From positions 29,073 through 93,072 of the forward strand of contig VCJN01002666.1 in assembly GCA_006384855.1 (NCBI GenBank): a DNA stretch of 64,000 nucleotides. The letters run 5' to 3'. A program made the translations under genes and the position numbers. Position 1 is the stretch's first letter. Each line of letters begins with the position of its first letter. Positions 9,116 through 21,546 of the stretch are shown here, piece by piece. Below the pieces are notes generated by a model. The model made no database searches, had not been told where the DNA came from, and saw only the letters and a program-made list of their open reading frames with translations. This DNA is from Tetraselmis striata (Eukaryota > Chlorophyta > Chlorodendrophyceae > Chlorodendrales > Chlorodendraceae).

Positions 9116-9677
9116 CGCTGATCGTAGTCGTCCGTGAAAGCCCCAGCCGCGCTGCCCCTCGTCGTCGCGTGTCTGCGGACTTGGCGCCCTGGCCTGGTGG
9201 TCGACTTCCAGCATCGTATGATGGCAAGCAGCAGCGGTACAGGGTAGTCGTGCTTGTTATCGCCAGCAGCGAGACGACTGCGAGTCCTGTTCGTGATCAA
9301 ACGCTCAAGCAAATCAGCCCCCCCCCCCCCCACACCCCCTCGGATAAGACCTGCCCCACCACCCTGGTATTGCGTTTACGGGTACACGTGAAACTTACTG
9401 CCTGGAGGGAATACCTACCGGCAGTCCGCCACCCTCGCAACACCCGGTGCGCTCGGCCCGCTCCGCGCATTTGTGGGCACTATGCTCTCCTCCAGCTTCG
9501 CGAGGCAAACCCTGCGTAGTAGTCCTGGCGTGACGCAGCGCGGCCTTCGCCCGCGTGGAGCGCTCCCAACACGGGTAAGACCCGGCGCCGGCGTCTGGCG
9601 ATGCCGTCCCGCGGCCCTGCCCTCGGAGCACCTCACGCAGGTCGGTGACGCGCCGCTCGGTGCCGCGACCCGCGCAG

Positions 9678-10326
9678 ATGGCCGCGGCGGCGGCGAGCGA
9701 CCCGCCAAAGTACGCCATTCTCACCTACGACTACGTGCCGGATATTCTGGAGAAGCGCGGGCCGTACCGCGCGGAGCATCTCGCCGCGGCCCAGAAGCTG
9801 GTGCGCCCCGTCTGCGGCCACTACGGGGCGTGTCTGTCTACGACGGGCTAGTTCTGAGAAGGGGAGGAAACTCTGGCGGCGTAAGCTGTTGGATGGGATA
9901 TAACACTAGTTGTTGAGGTATCAAATGCATCTCTTGCAGTCCGCCTTGCACAGTCGATGCGCCTGGGACCGTAGCGAGCTGATGCTGCAGTAGCGCCCCC
10001 CGATTTATGCCCCCGCAGCTTGAACATTGTTCCGTCGACCGCAGAAAGATGAGGGCAAGCTCATGGCGGCAGGCGCGCTGCTGGACCCAGTGGACGGCGC
10101 GGTGTTCCTGTTCACGGACGTAAGCGTCGAGGAGGCGGAGGAGTTCGCCAAGAACGACCCCTACGTCAAGGCCGGGCTGGTGCCGAGCTGGTGAGTGGGG
10201 ATGGCCGCTCCCGCTTGCCCATCGGTCGGGCAAGCGCTTGGCGTCATGTGCGCGGCTGACTGACGAATGGGTGCATGCGTGGCAATCCCCAGGAAAGTCC
10301 GGCAGTACATGGCGGCCATTCACTAG
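9678..10326 (+). CDS. YCII-domain protein, three exons
   Basis: Exons 9678-9800, 10045-10190 and 10293-10326 join in phases 0 and 2 to a 100-residue protein. All introns are GT..AG. The product is a single YCII-related ferredoxin-like domain: strand YAILTYDY (12-19), the helix with conserved His34 (AEHL), the GKLMAAGALLDP turn (45-56), a second strand AVFLF (60-64), and DPY (79-81) before AGLVPSW. His34 and Asp79 are the expected conserved pair of the family, proposed to be catalytic or ligand-binding; the reaction is not known for most members. ATG 9678 is chosen because it gives the usual YCII length. An open frame continues a few codons upstream but without another ATG, so a short targeting extension is not excluded. 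No clear TGTAA signal was found close to the stop. Confidence 0.85.
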
Positions 10327-12644
10327 CGGACGCGCTGCTTGCCGAGCGCGGAATGCCGCACATGCGCCCAGGCGTGATGCCCCCCCCATCATGTGCATGG
10401 CGGCAGATTCCACGTCGCCAGCCACGTCTGGACAGCTCTGCATTGTTGGAGAGAGCGGCAGAGGCGTAATGATTGATACTCCCGCGGCAGTATCGTGTCC
10501 CAACCGGATGATGCCATTTCTTTCCCTCACACTGACGGGTATTGCGGGCTGCTGAGGCCCACGGGTGTCCATCCGTTCGCAATCTTTCAGTCCCAATGCG
10601 CTGCGTGGCCATGTCTGCTGCTCTTGCCTGCAGTGTCCTTACATCATATGACGGTATCACGAAACTAAAATGACACGTGCTTTTGTGTTTATTCCGGTAC
10701 AAACAATCCATCAGCAACACAAATTGTACGCTGCTGTGAGACTCCGCATACAAACATCCTTGCATACTGATATCATGATGATACAAACACAAACCAGAAT
10801 CTCAAAGCAGCGACCATGGCCAGCAGCGACTCCGTGTCCCACGGCGCTTCCATCGACATGCGTATTCACAAGGTTGCAATTGTTGCCTACACGACCTCTT
10901 CATCTGAGCTAGCACTGTGTATTACATCTATCAATTCTGCAGCCAGCTGGTGCAAGGGCGGTGCTTGTCGCCATTGGCCGGCCCCACTGTCTTTCATAGT
11001 AATGATGATGCGGTGTATTCTTCATGGTCAAATAAACGGGTGCGCGGGTGCAGGCACGTACAGAAAGAATGTATGTAGTCACTAGATTATGCGGCAATGC
11101 ATTCATCCATACTTCCATGGATGGCATATGGAGATGAAGCTTAGCACCCATCCGAGGTAAATCTGCGACAATGCATGCAGCGGCTGTCGTCAAGCTACCT
11201 GCAGCGGTGGGACGGGATAGCGGTGGTGGCGGAACGGGCTACAGGTTGATGGTGTGCTGTCTTCTAGTTTGAAAGATACAGAGCGGGAGGCGCGGCTCAA
11301 TGTGAACATGTAATATTCTGAAATTTAATCTTTTGATTATGGCAGAGGTGTGATTGATGCGCCGTGGGGGTGTTGCAGCGCCGGAAACTGCAGCCTAGGT
11401 GTCCGTAGCGTAGAACGTGCGCAGTCTTGCAGTTTGTCTGTTATGGTTTCGGAGCGGTCCTTGGGTAGTCGGGAACGGCGGCGCTTCGCGACGGACTACT
11501 GTACCAGTACAGGACCAAAAGACAACGAGCGGATGTGCGGTGCTGCTGCACGTCAGCATCAGCCGGCGCCGCCCGCCGCCAGCCAGTCAGCCAGCGGTGA
11601 TGGTGCAACGGTGGGGAACCATGGAATGGAATGCCCGCTGTCCAGATTATCGCAGAAGGAAGGCTTCCATTGTAGCTTTGTATTGATGCATATGTCTGCA
11701 GTTCACGGCCCTTTTCGGCTCCGGTACCGCTACGGATGATACCGCGGAACGAACCGCGACCGCTATCGTGCGGTGCTGCCAGCCAGCGCTCCCAAGCACC
11801 GTCATCAATCCGCAGTGGCGAGGGTAGCGTCAGTTTCGATATTCTCTGTGAACCTCTATGACTACGCACATTACAGACATGACTACGCGGGGGCTCGGCA
11901 GCGTGGCGCTTTAGTTGCCGCGCGAAAAAAAAAAAAAACAGCCGCGCGTCGCGACGCGCTGCATCGGTGCATGTGTGGTGGCAGGCTGCGGCACGGTTGC
12001 TATGGCTTCGCAGCGGCCGTTGGCAACGTCTCTATTTTGGGAGTTTGGACACCGTGAGGCAGCCGGTACCTCCCATAATCTCGCGTGCGGTAGTTTCGAA
12101 TGGGTTGCCGTGCGGCGTGGTCACCTTGCAGGTGTAGCATATTCCCACTACGATGGAAGACGCATTGTCATTGTCGGTGGTTTCGGAGCAGCAGTTTAAC
12201 AGCCATTGCAACAGGGGCCATCAGCACGAATCAAAGTCTGGTCTCTGTAGTGCTACATATGGAGTGCGCCGAAGCGTGCCAGACCTGTCCAGAGACTCCA
12301 GAGACTGACGTATTCCGGATGTTGTGGACATCTGGCATCAATTCACTGTAGGCAGAATAAAAGTGAAATTGCGGAATAATACGCATAATGGCACGCTGGA
12401 TATCCGCGATTCCGAGTTCTGACCCCACATATACTTAACTACAATCCCGCCGCCAATGGCAGCGCCAACAGCTCCTGCTCTTTCAGCAAAGTCTGCACGT
12501 GCGCCATCCATGGCGTGCTACTTCCGGGGGCGTCACAGCCTTGAAGATGCGCCTCCGTGGTTTGCAAGGTTAGTAAAATCCCACGCCGGAATCTCGGGGC
12601 TCGGTCCTCTCGGAAACATTGGCTGATCGTTGCCGACTTGCCGG
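10327..12644. other. Intergenic, no recognisable gene
   Basis: Between the convergent YCII and SGNH-hydrolase genes. It contains the 3' untranslated regions of both and an A12-type run at about 11926-11938. Several short open frames on both strands show no motif or consistent codon bias. Confidence 0.5.
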
Positions 12645-15600
12645 TTACCCGAGGCCCGGCTCTCTGAAGGCACCGGGGAATACGCCGGCAATGTGGAGTC
12701 CCTGCACACTAGCCTCGGTTGATACCACCATGCCATCAATGCGAACCTTGTGCCCTCCGCTGTCCGTCTCAGCCAGCGCCTCGACCTGCACGTGGCACTC
12801 CGGATGCTGCGTCACCACCACGGCGGTGAGGAACCGTTGTGACGCCCGCGACTGGTGGTGCCCATTCATCACGGCTGGCTGGCATTCGCAGCCTGCCCCA
12901 TCGCAACGCATGGCAATCCAGTCAATGTCAGCAGCCCTGTCAGCCCCATGACAGTGTAGGCATAAAGCAGCTTCCTTTGCGGCCCCTACCACTGATGCAC
13001 GACACCTCAAACTTGCCCATCCCTTCGTAGGACCGCAGGTGGGCAAGGTACAGGTCCACATTACCACTCGCCGCTGCAGAGGTGGTGTCGACCTGGATAG
13101 CATGGAGCAGGTTCAGCGTGGGCTCATTCATTGGGGCGCTGAATCTGCGGCTCCGGCACCCAGGAGCTGCGCGGCTCACCGTGAGGACCAGCGTGGCGCC
13201 AGGCTCCGTGGCAACATAGCCCCACTTGGAAAACCTCCAAGGCTCGCGGCTTTCGTTCACCAGCTCAAAGCCCCGGGCGTCAACGACATACTTCGGAAGC
13301 TGCTCCCTCCCCTGGATGCACTTGTTTGCGGTGTCCTGGTGGTGGTTCCCCTGCGGCGACAGTCACCAGACGTCCGGGCGGGCACCAAACCCTCAAAAAC
13401 CTGACACCCTAAGCCCTGAATCTGTTGCGCCATCAAGCGAAGAGGGTGACTTTTCTAGCTGGGGGCAGTGAGGCCAAGTTTGGCCGGCTTGCGCACCGGG
13501 ATCATTGGCGGGGGCATGGCCCCCTCCGCACTCGCAATGTCATCGATGGTCAGTGGCTGATGCAGCACACTCCGCGCAACGGTCCTGAGGTAGTTTATCG
13601 CCAGGTCCGCTACCTGGCCACGTGTGGCCGGGATGGTCAGGAGGTTGCTCGCGCGGCGGAGCGGTCGGGCCGGGCGGAATGATCCCTCACCTTTGCATGC
13701 CCATGCATGTTGGGATGGACCACATCCCGGTAGAAGTCTTCCGGGTCCTGGGACATGTTGAGCTTGAAGCCTGCAGGCGGCGGCAGCATGAAGTCCATAC
13801 TACTCAGCGCTGTCTGCAGCGATTGCAATGTTACTGGTGGCGGTGGTTATGGTGATGCTGATGCTGGTTGTGAGAACGGTGGCGATGGCAATTGCGAGGG
13901 TAACAGCGACGGCGACGATGACGCGGATGGCGGCAATCATGGTGATTGTGGGGATCATCTTATATTGATGCTGATAATGCTGGTGACGGTAGGGAGGGAA
14001 ATGATGGTTGTGATGGCAGGGTGATGATGGTGGCAGTATGGGCGATGGCGACAGTGATAGCTGCGGGGTCGATGAGGCGTTGGCGATATTGGTGGTATTG
14101 ATGGTGGTGGTGGTGGTGGTGGTGGGTGGGGGGGGGGGTGGCGATGATGGCGATGGCGACCGCGCTGGTGATAGTGACAGTGGTGGTGGTGTTGATGATC
14201 ATGCTGCTGCTGCTGCTGATGGTGGTCATGGTCATGATAAAGGGGGGGGGGGGGGATGATGGCAAAGGCGATGGTGATGGTGTTGCTGATGGTGGTTCAA
14301 AGGATGGCGATGACAGCCGTGGTCATGGGGAATGCTCCCACGCCGGGCGCAGCAGCTCACCGGGCTCCTCCAGCCGCCAGCTGTGGTAGAATGCGCTGCG
14401 CGAAGAAATGACGGGAATGCCGTAGTACTTGGCCAGTACTCCGTGCGAGTCCTCCCCGGTCAGCCAGAAGTTGCCCTCATGCCTCTCATAGACGAGTACC
14501 GAGACACCGCAACGCAGCATGGGTTCAGTCACTTACTCCTATGAAGTCATTTGGTAGGGGGGGGGGGGCGGGGGGGGGGCGCATGCCCAGAGTGATGCAC
14601 GAATGCGGGTGGCTTTGTGCCGGCGAGGCAGGCTAGGGCGCATTGGGCCGCATGTTGGGGAGGCGGAGCGGGTGGGAAAGGCGCCCAGGGGGGTGGGGAG
14701 CACCAGCCAGGAGAACAGCTCAAATAGGACGACCGCGGGCCGGCTGGGAAAGTCCAGCAGCTGTCTCAGGAGCCGCTCAAATGCCCTGCAAAAGAGGGGA
14801 ACATGCCAAGTCCGTGAGCAGAGTGACAGACCGGCGCCTCCTGAATCACTCACTGCATTGCCTCATGGCTTGCCCGCAACCTGCACCCAGCCGCGATGGC
14901 AGCGTTGGGAGCGCGCACCGCTTGGGTGGGCTCGTCCCCCACGCGGACTTTGGGCCAATGGACGCGAGATCGTCGTCGTTAACGGCGTACTCCACAAACA
15001 CGATCTGCGCCGCCCGCGGGATGTGCTCCTGCAGGCAGCCATTCCAGCGGTGTGTTGGCTCAGCAGCCAGGCATGGCGATGGCAATGGCAGTGGGGCGAG
15101 TGGGAGGGGGTGCAAAGCAGAACTGATTGGAGGCCAGTGATGGACTTTCGTCCCCAACTGGGCGGGCGCGTCGTGCATTGGGTGCGGCGCGGCAAGCACC
15201 TGCACGCAGAGGCTCATGTAAGAGGAGGGGGCGCCCGGGAAGGCGCCGTTAACGGTCTCGGGCCGCTGCGGGAAGGTGTCCCGCAGCCAGTCGGACATCC
15301 GCGACACGTAGGCGTTGGTCAGGCCGCCCGCGCCCTGGCCCGCCGATATGCTGCCGCCGATCACCGCCACGGTGATGTTCTCCCCTGGAATTGGACAGCC
15401 AGCCCAAAACTTGTCATCACCGCCGCAAACATCCCATCTACCAACGTGCCAAACACCCTTCGCCTGCGGCGTGCCCGTTCTCTCTTGCCCGCGTCTGACG
15501 ATGGCAGCGATTATCTCCGCCCAGCTGATTCACAACTTAATAGCACACCTGTGAGAAGCTTAGCCATCGCCCTCCGCATGCGCCCCCAGTTGCCGTGGGT

Positions 15601-16714
15601 GACCACACTCATCCTGGCCTGCCAGACAATCAAGTCGGCGCCTAATCTTCGTCAGCTCTCGACTCCGGGCCTCGTCGAGCCATGCCGTTTACCTTTGATT
15701 TTCGATCCCCCCTCCCCCTCCCGAGTCACACCAGTGGGTAGGTCGCGGTGGGAGACGAAGGGGGGGGGGGGGGGGGTGTTCAGAAGGTTGGACTCACTTG
15801 CTCAGCCGATATGTGGAACCGGTGACGCGAGAGTGTGTGCTCCCACTCCGCCGCGCTCCGCCCGGCGCCCGGCGCACTCGGCGTTGGCTTGGGGGCCGAG
15901 GCCGCCTGATGGGAGCAGCACGCGCGAGAGGTGAGCCGTCCGCCATGCTGCACACACGCCGTTCCGCTCGCACGACATCCCGCGCATTCACACCGCCCGC
16001 GCAACAATGCCCACGCACGACATTCGGAGTATATTCACGCCACTCCGCACGACATTCCACCCGCACGCACTTCTGCATCGCTCGCGCACGCTATTCCGCA
16101 CAGTAGGGCCCCGACTCCGCACGGACGCCATCATGCCAGGCCGCGCATCACGCCAGTTCATACGCACGCCACTCCGCGCACGCACGGCATTCCTGTTGCT
16201 TCCGCTCGCACACGACTCATCCGACTCCGCACGAAATTCCGCCCGCACGCAACTCCGTATTTCCGCGCCGTCCGGAAATGTAGACGCCATTTTTCAACGC
16301 CGTACCGGACCCCAACGCGAGATTCTGCACGGACGCCAGGCCTCGCATGCGCGCGCCGATCAATACGCACGCCCCTCCGCGCACGTACGCCATTCCGCAC
16401 GCTCGCCATTCAGCACGGCAGGCCGCACGCCGCTGCCCCCCCCCCCCCCCGGCCCCAGGTACCTCGCGCACGCCCCGTGCGCGCCCGTTGCGCGCCCCGC
16501 CCAGCGCGGCGGTTCGAAACCCGCGCCCTACCTGCACGCCAGCCGGGGCGATCCCAGGCGCCGGGTGGTGGTGGTGTATGCCGAACAGCTCCTCCGCAGC
16601 CGCCGTCCTTAGCAGCGCCGGCAGTGCCAGCAGCGCCAGCAGCAGCCGCGGCGGCAGCGCTGGCGAAGGAACCGCCTCTCGCATTGCGGCGCGCGCTCCC
16701 GCCGCCACGCCCAC
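12645..16714 (-). CDS. Secreted SGNH/GDSL-type hydrolase, twelve exons
   Basis: Exons in coding order: 16532-16714, 15798-15905, 15549-15618, 15200-15384, 14949-15028, 14704-14785, 14361-14484, 13691-13770, 13497-13613, 13180-13350, 12990-13092, 12645-12892. All phases agree and give 516 residues. Exon 1 encodes an N-terminal signal peptide (Leu/Ala-rich, ending TAAAEE). The SGNH blocks are GGSISAGQG with nucleophile Ser132, EYAVND with Asn199, and DVVHPN with Asp293 and His296, so the catalytic set is complete. The C-terminal part (about 344-516) is a beta-rich domain with WGYVATEPG, LRSYEGMG, a GCEC motif and GGHKVRIDGM. The enzyme probably hydrolyses an ester in the secretory pathway or cell wall; the substrate is unknown. 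The donor of exon 5 could also be 6 nt further (14943), and an in-frame ATG at 16684 is an alternative start. Confidence 0.8.
13800..14330. repeat. GAT/GGT-rich simple-sequence tract in intron 7 of the SGNH gene
   Basis: A 500-bp tract of imperfect GGT, GAT and GGC triplets on the plus strand, with short G runs at about 14130 and 14240. It lies between the exons ending at 14361 and starting at 13770. It is open on the plus strand but shows no protein feature. Confidence 0.7.
15955..16430. repeat. Diverged minisatellite in intron 1 of the SGNH gene
   Basis: The segment is built of degenerate copies of a unit like ACTCCGCACGACATTCC at irregular 15-25 bp steps. It fills most of the intron between exons 1 and 2 and creates long but meaningless open frames on both strands. 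Confidence 0.6.
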
Positions 16715-16869
16715 GTGAGGCGTGGGACGGCTTGCTCAGTGGCGGCTCCTTGACGCTGCTGGCCGTGTGCCGTGAGGAAGCTGTGGCTGACCGGGTAGCG
16801 AGCAAGGGCCAACGGCACGCCGGACTGGTATCGTCGATGGCAGTTGTTGCGGACGAATCCTCGCGCTAA

Positions 16870-17740
16870 TTACCTACCGGCGATATATGGTATATAGCGC
16901 CTAATCGCGATTATCGGGCTTTATCGATAATCGGTATATAAGGTTATCGATAAACTGGTATCGCGATCAAGCCTATTATTATTTTAAAATACCGGTAGTC
17001 GTCGCAAGGATTGGCACGCCAAAACATACGCAGTCGCGCCAGGTCACGCTGACGAAAATAGACTGGTCCTTAATATCGAATCACATTAACTTGACGACCA
17101 GGAAATGCGATGCGCATTCCCACGCCGTAAGCTTTAGCGAGCACTACTTATACAGGTAGCCGCGACCCTTACAACGAGCGTTATTCGTGAATATTAAGGG
17201 AGAGCAGCATTAAGCCTCCAAACCCGGCATAGCACGGTCACCGGTACCCGCTTATCCATCAAGGAAAAAATCCTCGTACGAATAAGCAATAAGCGGCGTA
17301 GCACCAGCGTTAATACACTAATCCAAAGTGGGATTACGTGCCCGGAGCCAGCGCAGTCGAAAAAGCAGTGACACTGGCGTACTGTACGTAAAAAAACTAT
17401 TAATACAACCACAATTCCGCCCTATATCGTCCGTGACGATGAATAGCATCATGTAATGCGGCCTATTCAATGCTGCTGCAGATAAATTCATAGGGGTCGC
17501 CAGGAGCAGCAGGGCGGCCAGCAAAGAGCAAGAAAAAATACTAAGACTAAGAAATAAAACGACAGTGAGACGTGATGCCGCATAATAATTAATCCTTACA
17601 TAGCAAATCCGGTGAACGCTCGTCGGAGAAATAATTTTTGGAAGGAAACTCTGGTCATCTACGGTAACAGGCCCGCCTGGGCGGCCGCGGCGCGGGGAGC
17701 GATTTATAATCCTCAGCAACGGGGCGCAGAGAAGCCACCC
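16870..17740. other. AT-richer spacer, no gene seen
   Basis: Base composition drops relative to the flanking genes. It includes a cluster of GATTATCG/CGATAA inverted motifs at about 16900-16970 and a C run at about 17744-17763. No motif-bearing frame. Confidence 0.5.
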
Positions 17741-17822
17741 AGCCCCCCCCCCCCCCCCCCCCCTCTGTGTTGATCACATGTCAGCAAACGTACCGTCACG
17801 TACCATAACGCATCCTGAATCA

Positions 17823-18945
17823 CCTGATAACATGTACGGTTCTTGACAACGGGGTTCATACTCTTAGGGGACTGGGGGGGGGGGGGGGGGGTGCGTGCCA
17901 CTGTGAGTGAGATCGCGCAAGCTCGAGTTGGCATCATCGGGGTCCGCTTGGGCCGTCAGCTTGTTATGACCGGCACCGTGGCTTTTGCGGCACACGGTCA
18001 CACATACAGGATGAAGAGATGCCACGGGCCACGTGCGCTGCAAAACCGTGCCAACCTTACGTGGTAACATGTAGAGCAATACATACACTACTCGCACAGG
18101 ACACGAGGACATGACTAAAGCAATGGCGCGGCCGGTGCTGTTACAGTGGTCCAGCGAATCGAATTGCTGTTATCAATCCGCATCTCCGATGTCCAAGCCC
18201 AGCAGCAAGGAAGGTTACACTGCGCCCCTCCTATAACAGATGCCATCGTATGGGCTCGGTGCTGCACGGCTACACGGCTTTACAATGCTTTGGCGCATAT
18301 CTGCGCCCGCCTTCCCTTACATGCTAGGTTGGCATGCGGAATTGCGGACGCGGCCAGCCGAGCCAGTTGTAGCGCTACCGGTTCCTGATAACATGTACGG
18401 TTCTTGACAACGGGGTTCATACTCTTAGGGGACTGCGGGGGGGGGGGGGGGGGGGGGGTTGCTGCGTGCCACTGTGAGTGAGATTGCTCAAGCTCGGGTT
18501 GGCATCATGGGGGTCCGCTTGGGCCGTCAGTTTGTTATGACCGGCACCATGGCTTTTGCGGCACACGGTCACACATACAGGATGAAGAGATGCCACGGGC
18601 CACGTGCGCTGCAAAACCGTGCCAACCTTACGTGGTAACATGTAGAGCAATACATACACTACTCGCACAGGACACGAGGACATGACTAAAGCAATGGCGC
18701 GGCGAGGGCCATGACGGTGATCCATCGAATCGAATTGCTGTTATCAATCCGCATCTCCGATGTCCAAGCCCAGCAGCAAGGAAGGTTACACTGCGCCCCT
18801 CCTATAACAGATGCCATCGTATGGGCTCGGTGCTGCACAGCTACACGGCTTTACAATGCCTTGGCGCATGTCTGCGCCCGCCTTCCCTTACATGCTAGGG
18901 TGGCATGCAGAATTGCGGACGCGGCCAGCCAAGCGAGTCGCAGCG
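17823..18945. repeat. 561-bp direct tandem duplication
   Basis: Copy 1 (17823-18383) and copy 2 (18384 to about 18945) start with CCTGATAACATGTACGG and are nearly identical, including an internal G run of different length in each. Copy 2 runs into the 3' untranslated region of UFD1 and contains its likely TGTAA signal, so the unit includes the end of that transcript. Small differences (for example GATCGCGC against GATTGCTC) show the duplication is not a trivial repeat of reads. Confidence 0.85.
18888..18892 (-). terminator. TGTAA polyadenylation signal, UFD1
   Basis: TGTAA on the minus strand about 190 bp after the UFD1 stop, the usual green-algal signal. The same sequence occurs in the upstream duplicate copy. 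Confidence 0.5.
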
Positions 18946-19083
18946 CATCCGAAGGATTCGTTTCCAGGGTTTTGAGCCCCAGGGGAGCCGCAGTGCCATG
19001 CGGCGCTTGGTACCATCGTGCTGCCCCGTACGGGTGCGTGCCCTCCGACAGTACAATGGCGCAAAATCGTCTGCGCCAGACGG

Positions 19084-21514
19084 TCAGGCCAGCTTGTAGC
19101 CCTTGCCAGAGAAGGCTGCGAACGAGGGCTCCTCCTTCCCCTCCTCCGGCTTCTTCTCCTCCTCCTTCTTCTTCGCCTGCGACGCACCAGCATGCCGCGC
19201 CAGTCAGCCGCTGAGGGGGAACGGCCACGCAGGTGGGGCCACGACCCCCGCCCACATACAGAGCGACGAGGGATGTCCTCATCCATACTGATATCACACA
19301 AACCCTACAACCCACTGACTAATACAAGACCTCTGACAGTTGCTCTCAGAACTGGGCTTGCTGGCGTGGCGGGCAAACGGTTAATGACCGCGTGCATACT
19401 CGAGTTGAGCTACGACGGACATGGCGGGTAAGGGTACCACTCCCAGGCCCGTAGTGGCGACTGGCTACGGGTGCCGGCGCGGCGAGGTCTTACACTGCGG
19501 TTAAGACCCCGCCCCGACTGCCACGGGTCAACCGCAAGACCAAAATAGAGCCGAGCTATAGCATGTGTTTCTATAGGTTGCTAGCGAGCCCAAGCCCAAT
19601 TGGAGGGTCGCAGTAAGGGCTCCGTGCAGGTGTGTTGGCACCTGTAGTCTGTCAAGACTAAATTGTGTGAGCTGAGGGGGGGAGAAAGGGGGGGGGGGGG
19701 GGGGGGGGGCAGATACAAAGATCGAAAGAGGACAGAAGCGGGAGCCAAGGGAAGCGGCGGGCCGGGCGGGGGGGGGGGGGGGGGGGGGGGCGGGGGGGGG
19801 TTCACCTTGGGAGCCCCAAGCGTTGGCCGCGGCCGGCCAGCAGGCCCCGCGCCAAAGACCACCTTGCCGGCCACGGGCGCCTTGCCGCTGCCAGGCCGCG
19901 CCGCGCCCTCACCGCCCTCGCCGCTGCTGCTGGCGACCGAGGTGCCCGACGCGGAGCGGTGCAGCGGGACGAGGCCGCTGCCGGTGCCCGACCCCACGCG
20001 CGCGAGCGGCACCGGCGCCGACGGCCCCGCCGACTTGCCGTCCAGGCGGCGCCCCGAGCCAGCAAACGCCAGGAAGTCCGGCTCCACCGGTGCCTCCGCC
20101 TCCGCAGCGCCCGCCTCTGCGGCGCCCTTGCCGGTGGGCGCCCCTGCGCAGCCCCCGACAAGCGGTGATCCGCATCAATCGGCTGACATATCCACGGTCC
20201 TCCCGGCCCTCTCCCTTCCACCACCCGCCCCCACCTGCCCCCTCTCCCGTCATGCCACATTAAGGCAGGAGCAACCCCATGCCACCCGCCTGCATGGCCG
20301 CCGCAGTGCTCGCCCCCCCCCCCCCCCCCCCCGCCCCAATGCCCCCAAACCGCCCCCAACCCACAGCCACAGCCACAGCCACAGCCACAGCGTCGACGCC
20401 ATCTGAGCGGCTGAGGTCCCTCGTGACAAGTAAAGTGCCCAACCCAGGCAGCCGGCTGCGGCTGCCCGCGCCCCCCGCCCCCACTCCCCTAGCACCACCG
20501 GGCACCCGGGCGAGCCAAGCGCGCAGTGTGGGCTGCAATGCGTGTCTGGCGGGGCCCCGATGGGGGTGCCCGAGAGACGCTCGTCTCGCGTCCTGTCATT
20601 GCGTGATGAGAGGTGAGAGCAGGGTGCCCCGAAAACTGTAGTTTGCCCGCCCGCCCACTTGCCCGCCTGCCTGCCTCCCTACGTGGGAAGGACGCAAGGG
20701 CGGGGGGGGGGGGGGGGGGGGGGGGGGGGCGGGGGGCACCGAGGCTGGGCGCCGGCACGGGCGGCCGGGGCGGCAGCGGCGCCGGTTCCTCGTAGTCCAG
20801 CGGCGGCGCAAAGTCGACCTCGCAGTCCGTCTCCACGATGGAGATCGCGTCTTGCGGTTTGGACTCCACGATGTCGATGTAGTAGTTCTTGTTGTTGTAG
20901 TGCACCAGGATGCAGTCGCCTGCGGGGGGGCGGCAGGGAGACCCGGAAGGGGGGGGGGGGGGGGGCGATAAGCCAAAGCGAAAGAGGCAATACGCCGGGG
21001 GGGGAGGGGGGGAGGCTTCCAGCCGGACTCCGAGAAGCCAGCCCTCTGTTCCCACAGCCAATCCTGCGGGCTAGGGCGCGAGGTTGATCACGTCCGGGGC
21101 GCCGTTATCGGGAACACGCGAGGCCCACACCGACATGTTCATCCTATCCCAGTGCGTTCACCCCATCGGGCCTCTGATGGCGCTGTAAGGGGGGGGGGGG
21201 GGGGGGGACCGCCTAGTGGCACCGAGGATCTACGCGTGCCGGCGCACCTGTGAGAACCCTTATGAGCTTCTCATTGAAATTGCACGCTGCCCATAAGGAC
21301 CCATAGGCTATAGTTTCGTCTACATCTGGCCTGTCGCAGGCAGGGCAGGTTCTTGTTCGCAGGGTTTCTCGCGCCGGCACCTGTAGTCTGGGTGCCGGCG
21401 TGCGGCGTGGCGCCATGTGCCGCATGCTGCTCCGTTGTATGGTTCTGTGCTATGAACTGCTAGGTGGCGGTAGTTGGTGGGAGGGACGGGCGGGGACCCT
21501 GGTGGTGGTGGTGA

Positions 21515-21546
<32 letters not shown>

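Noticed and set aside
14038-14389. Plus-strand Gly/Asp-rich frames
   Set aside because: Low-complexity product of the GAT/GGT tract inside an SGNH intron.
14603-15934. 443-codon plus-strand frame
   Set aside because: Overlaps SGNH exons 2-6 in antisense; no motif, and residue use is typical of a GC-rich shadow.
15798-16869. Long plus-strand open frames (up to 312 codons) rich in His, Arg and Pro
   Set aside because: They come from the degenerate minisatellite and the GC-rich exon 1 of the SGNH gene read in the wrong strand.
19663-20406. Plus-strand 247-codon Pro/Ala/Gly-rich frame
   Set aside because: Antisense of UFD1 exon 5 and its flanking introns; the minus strand has a complete, phase-consistent UFD1 model.
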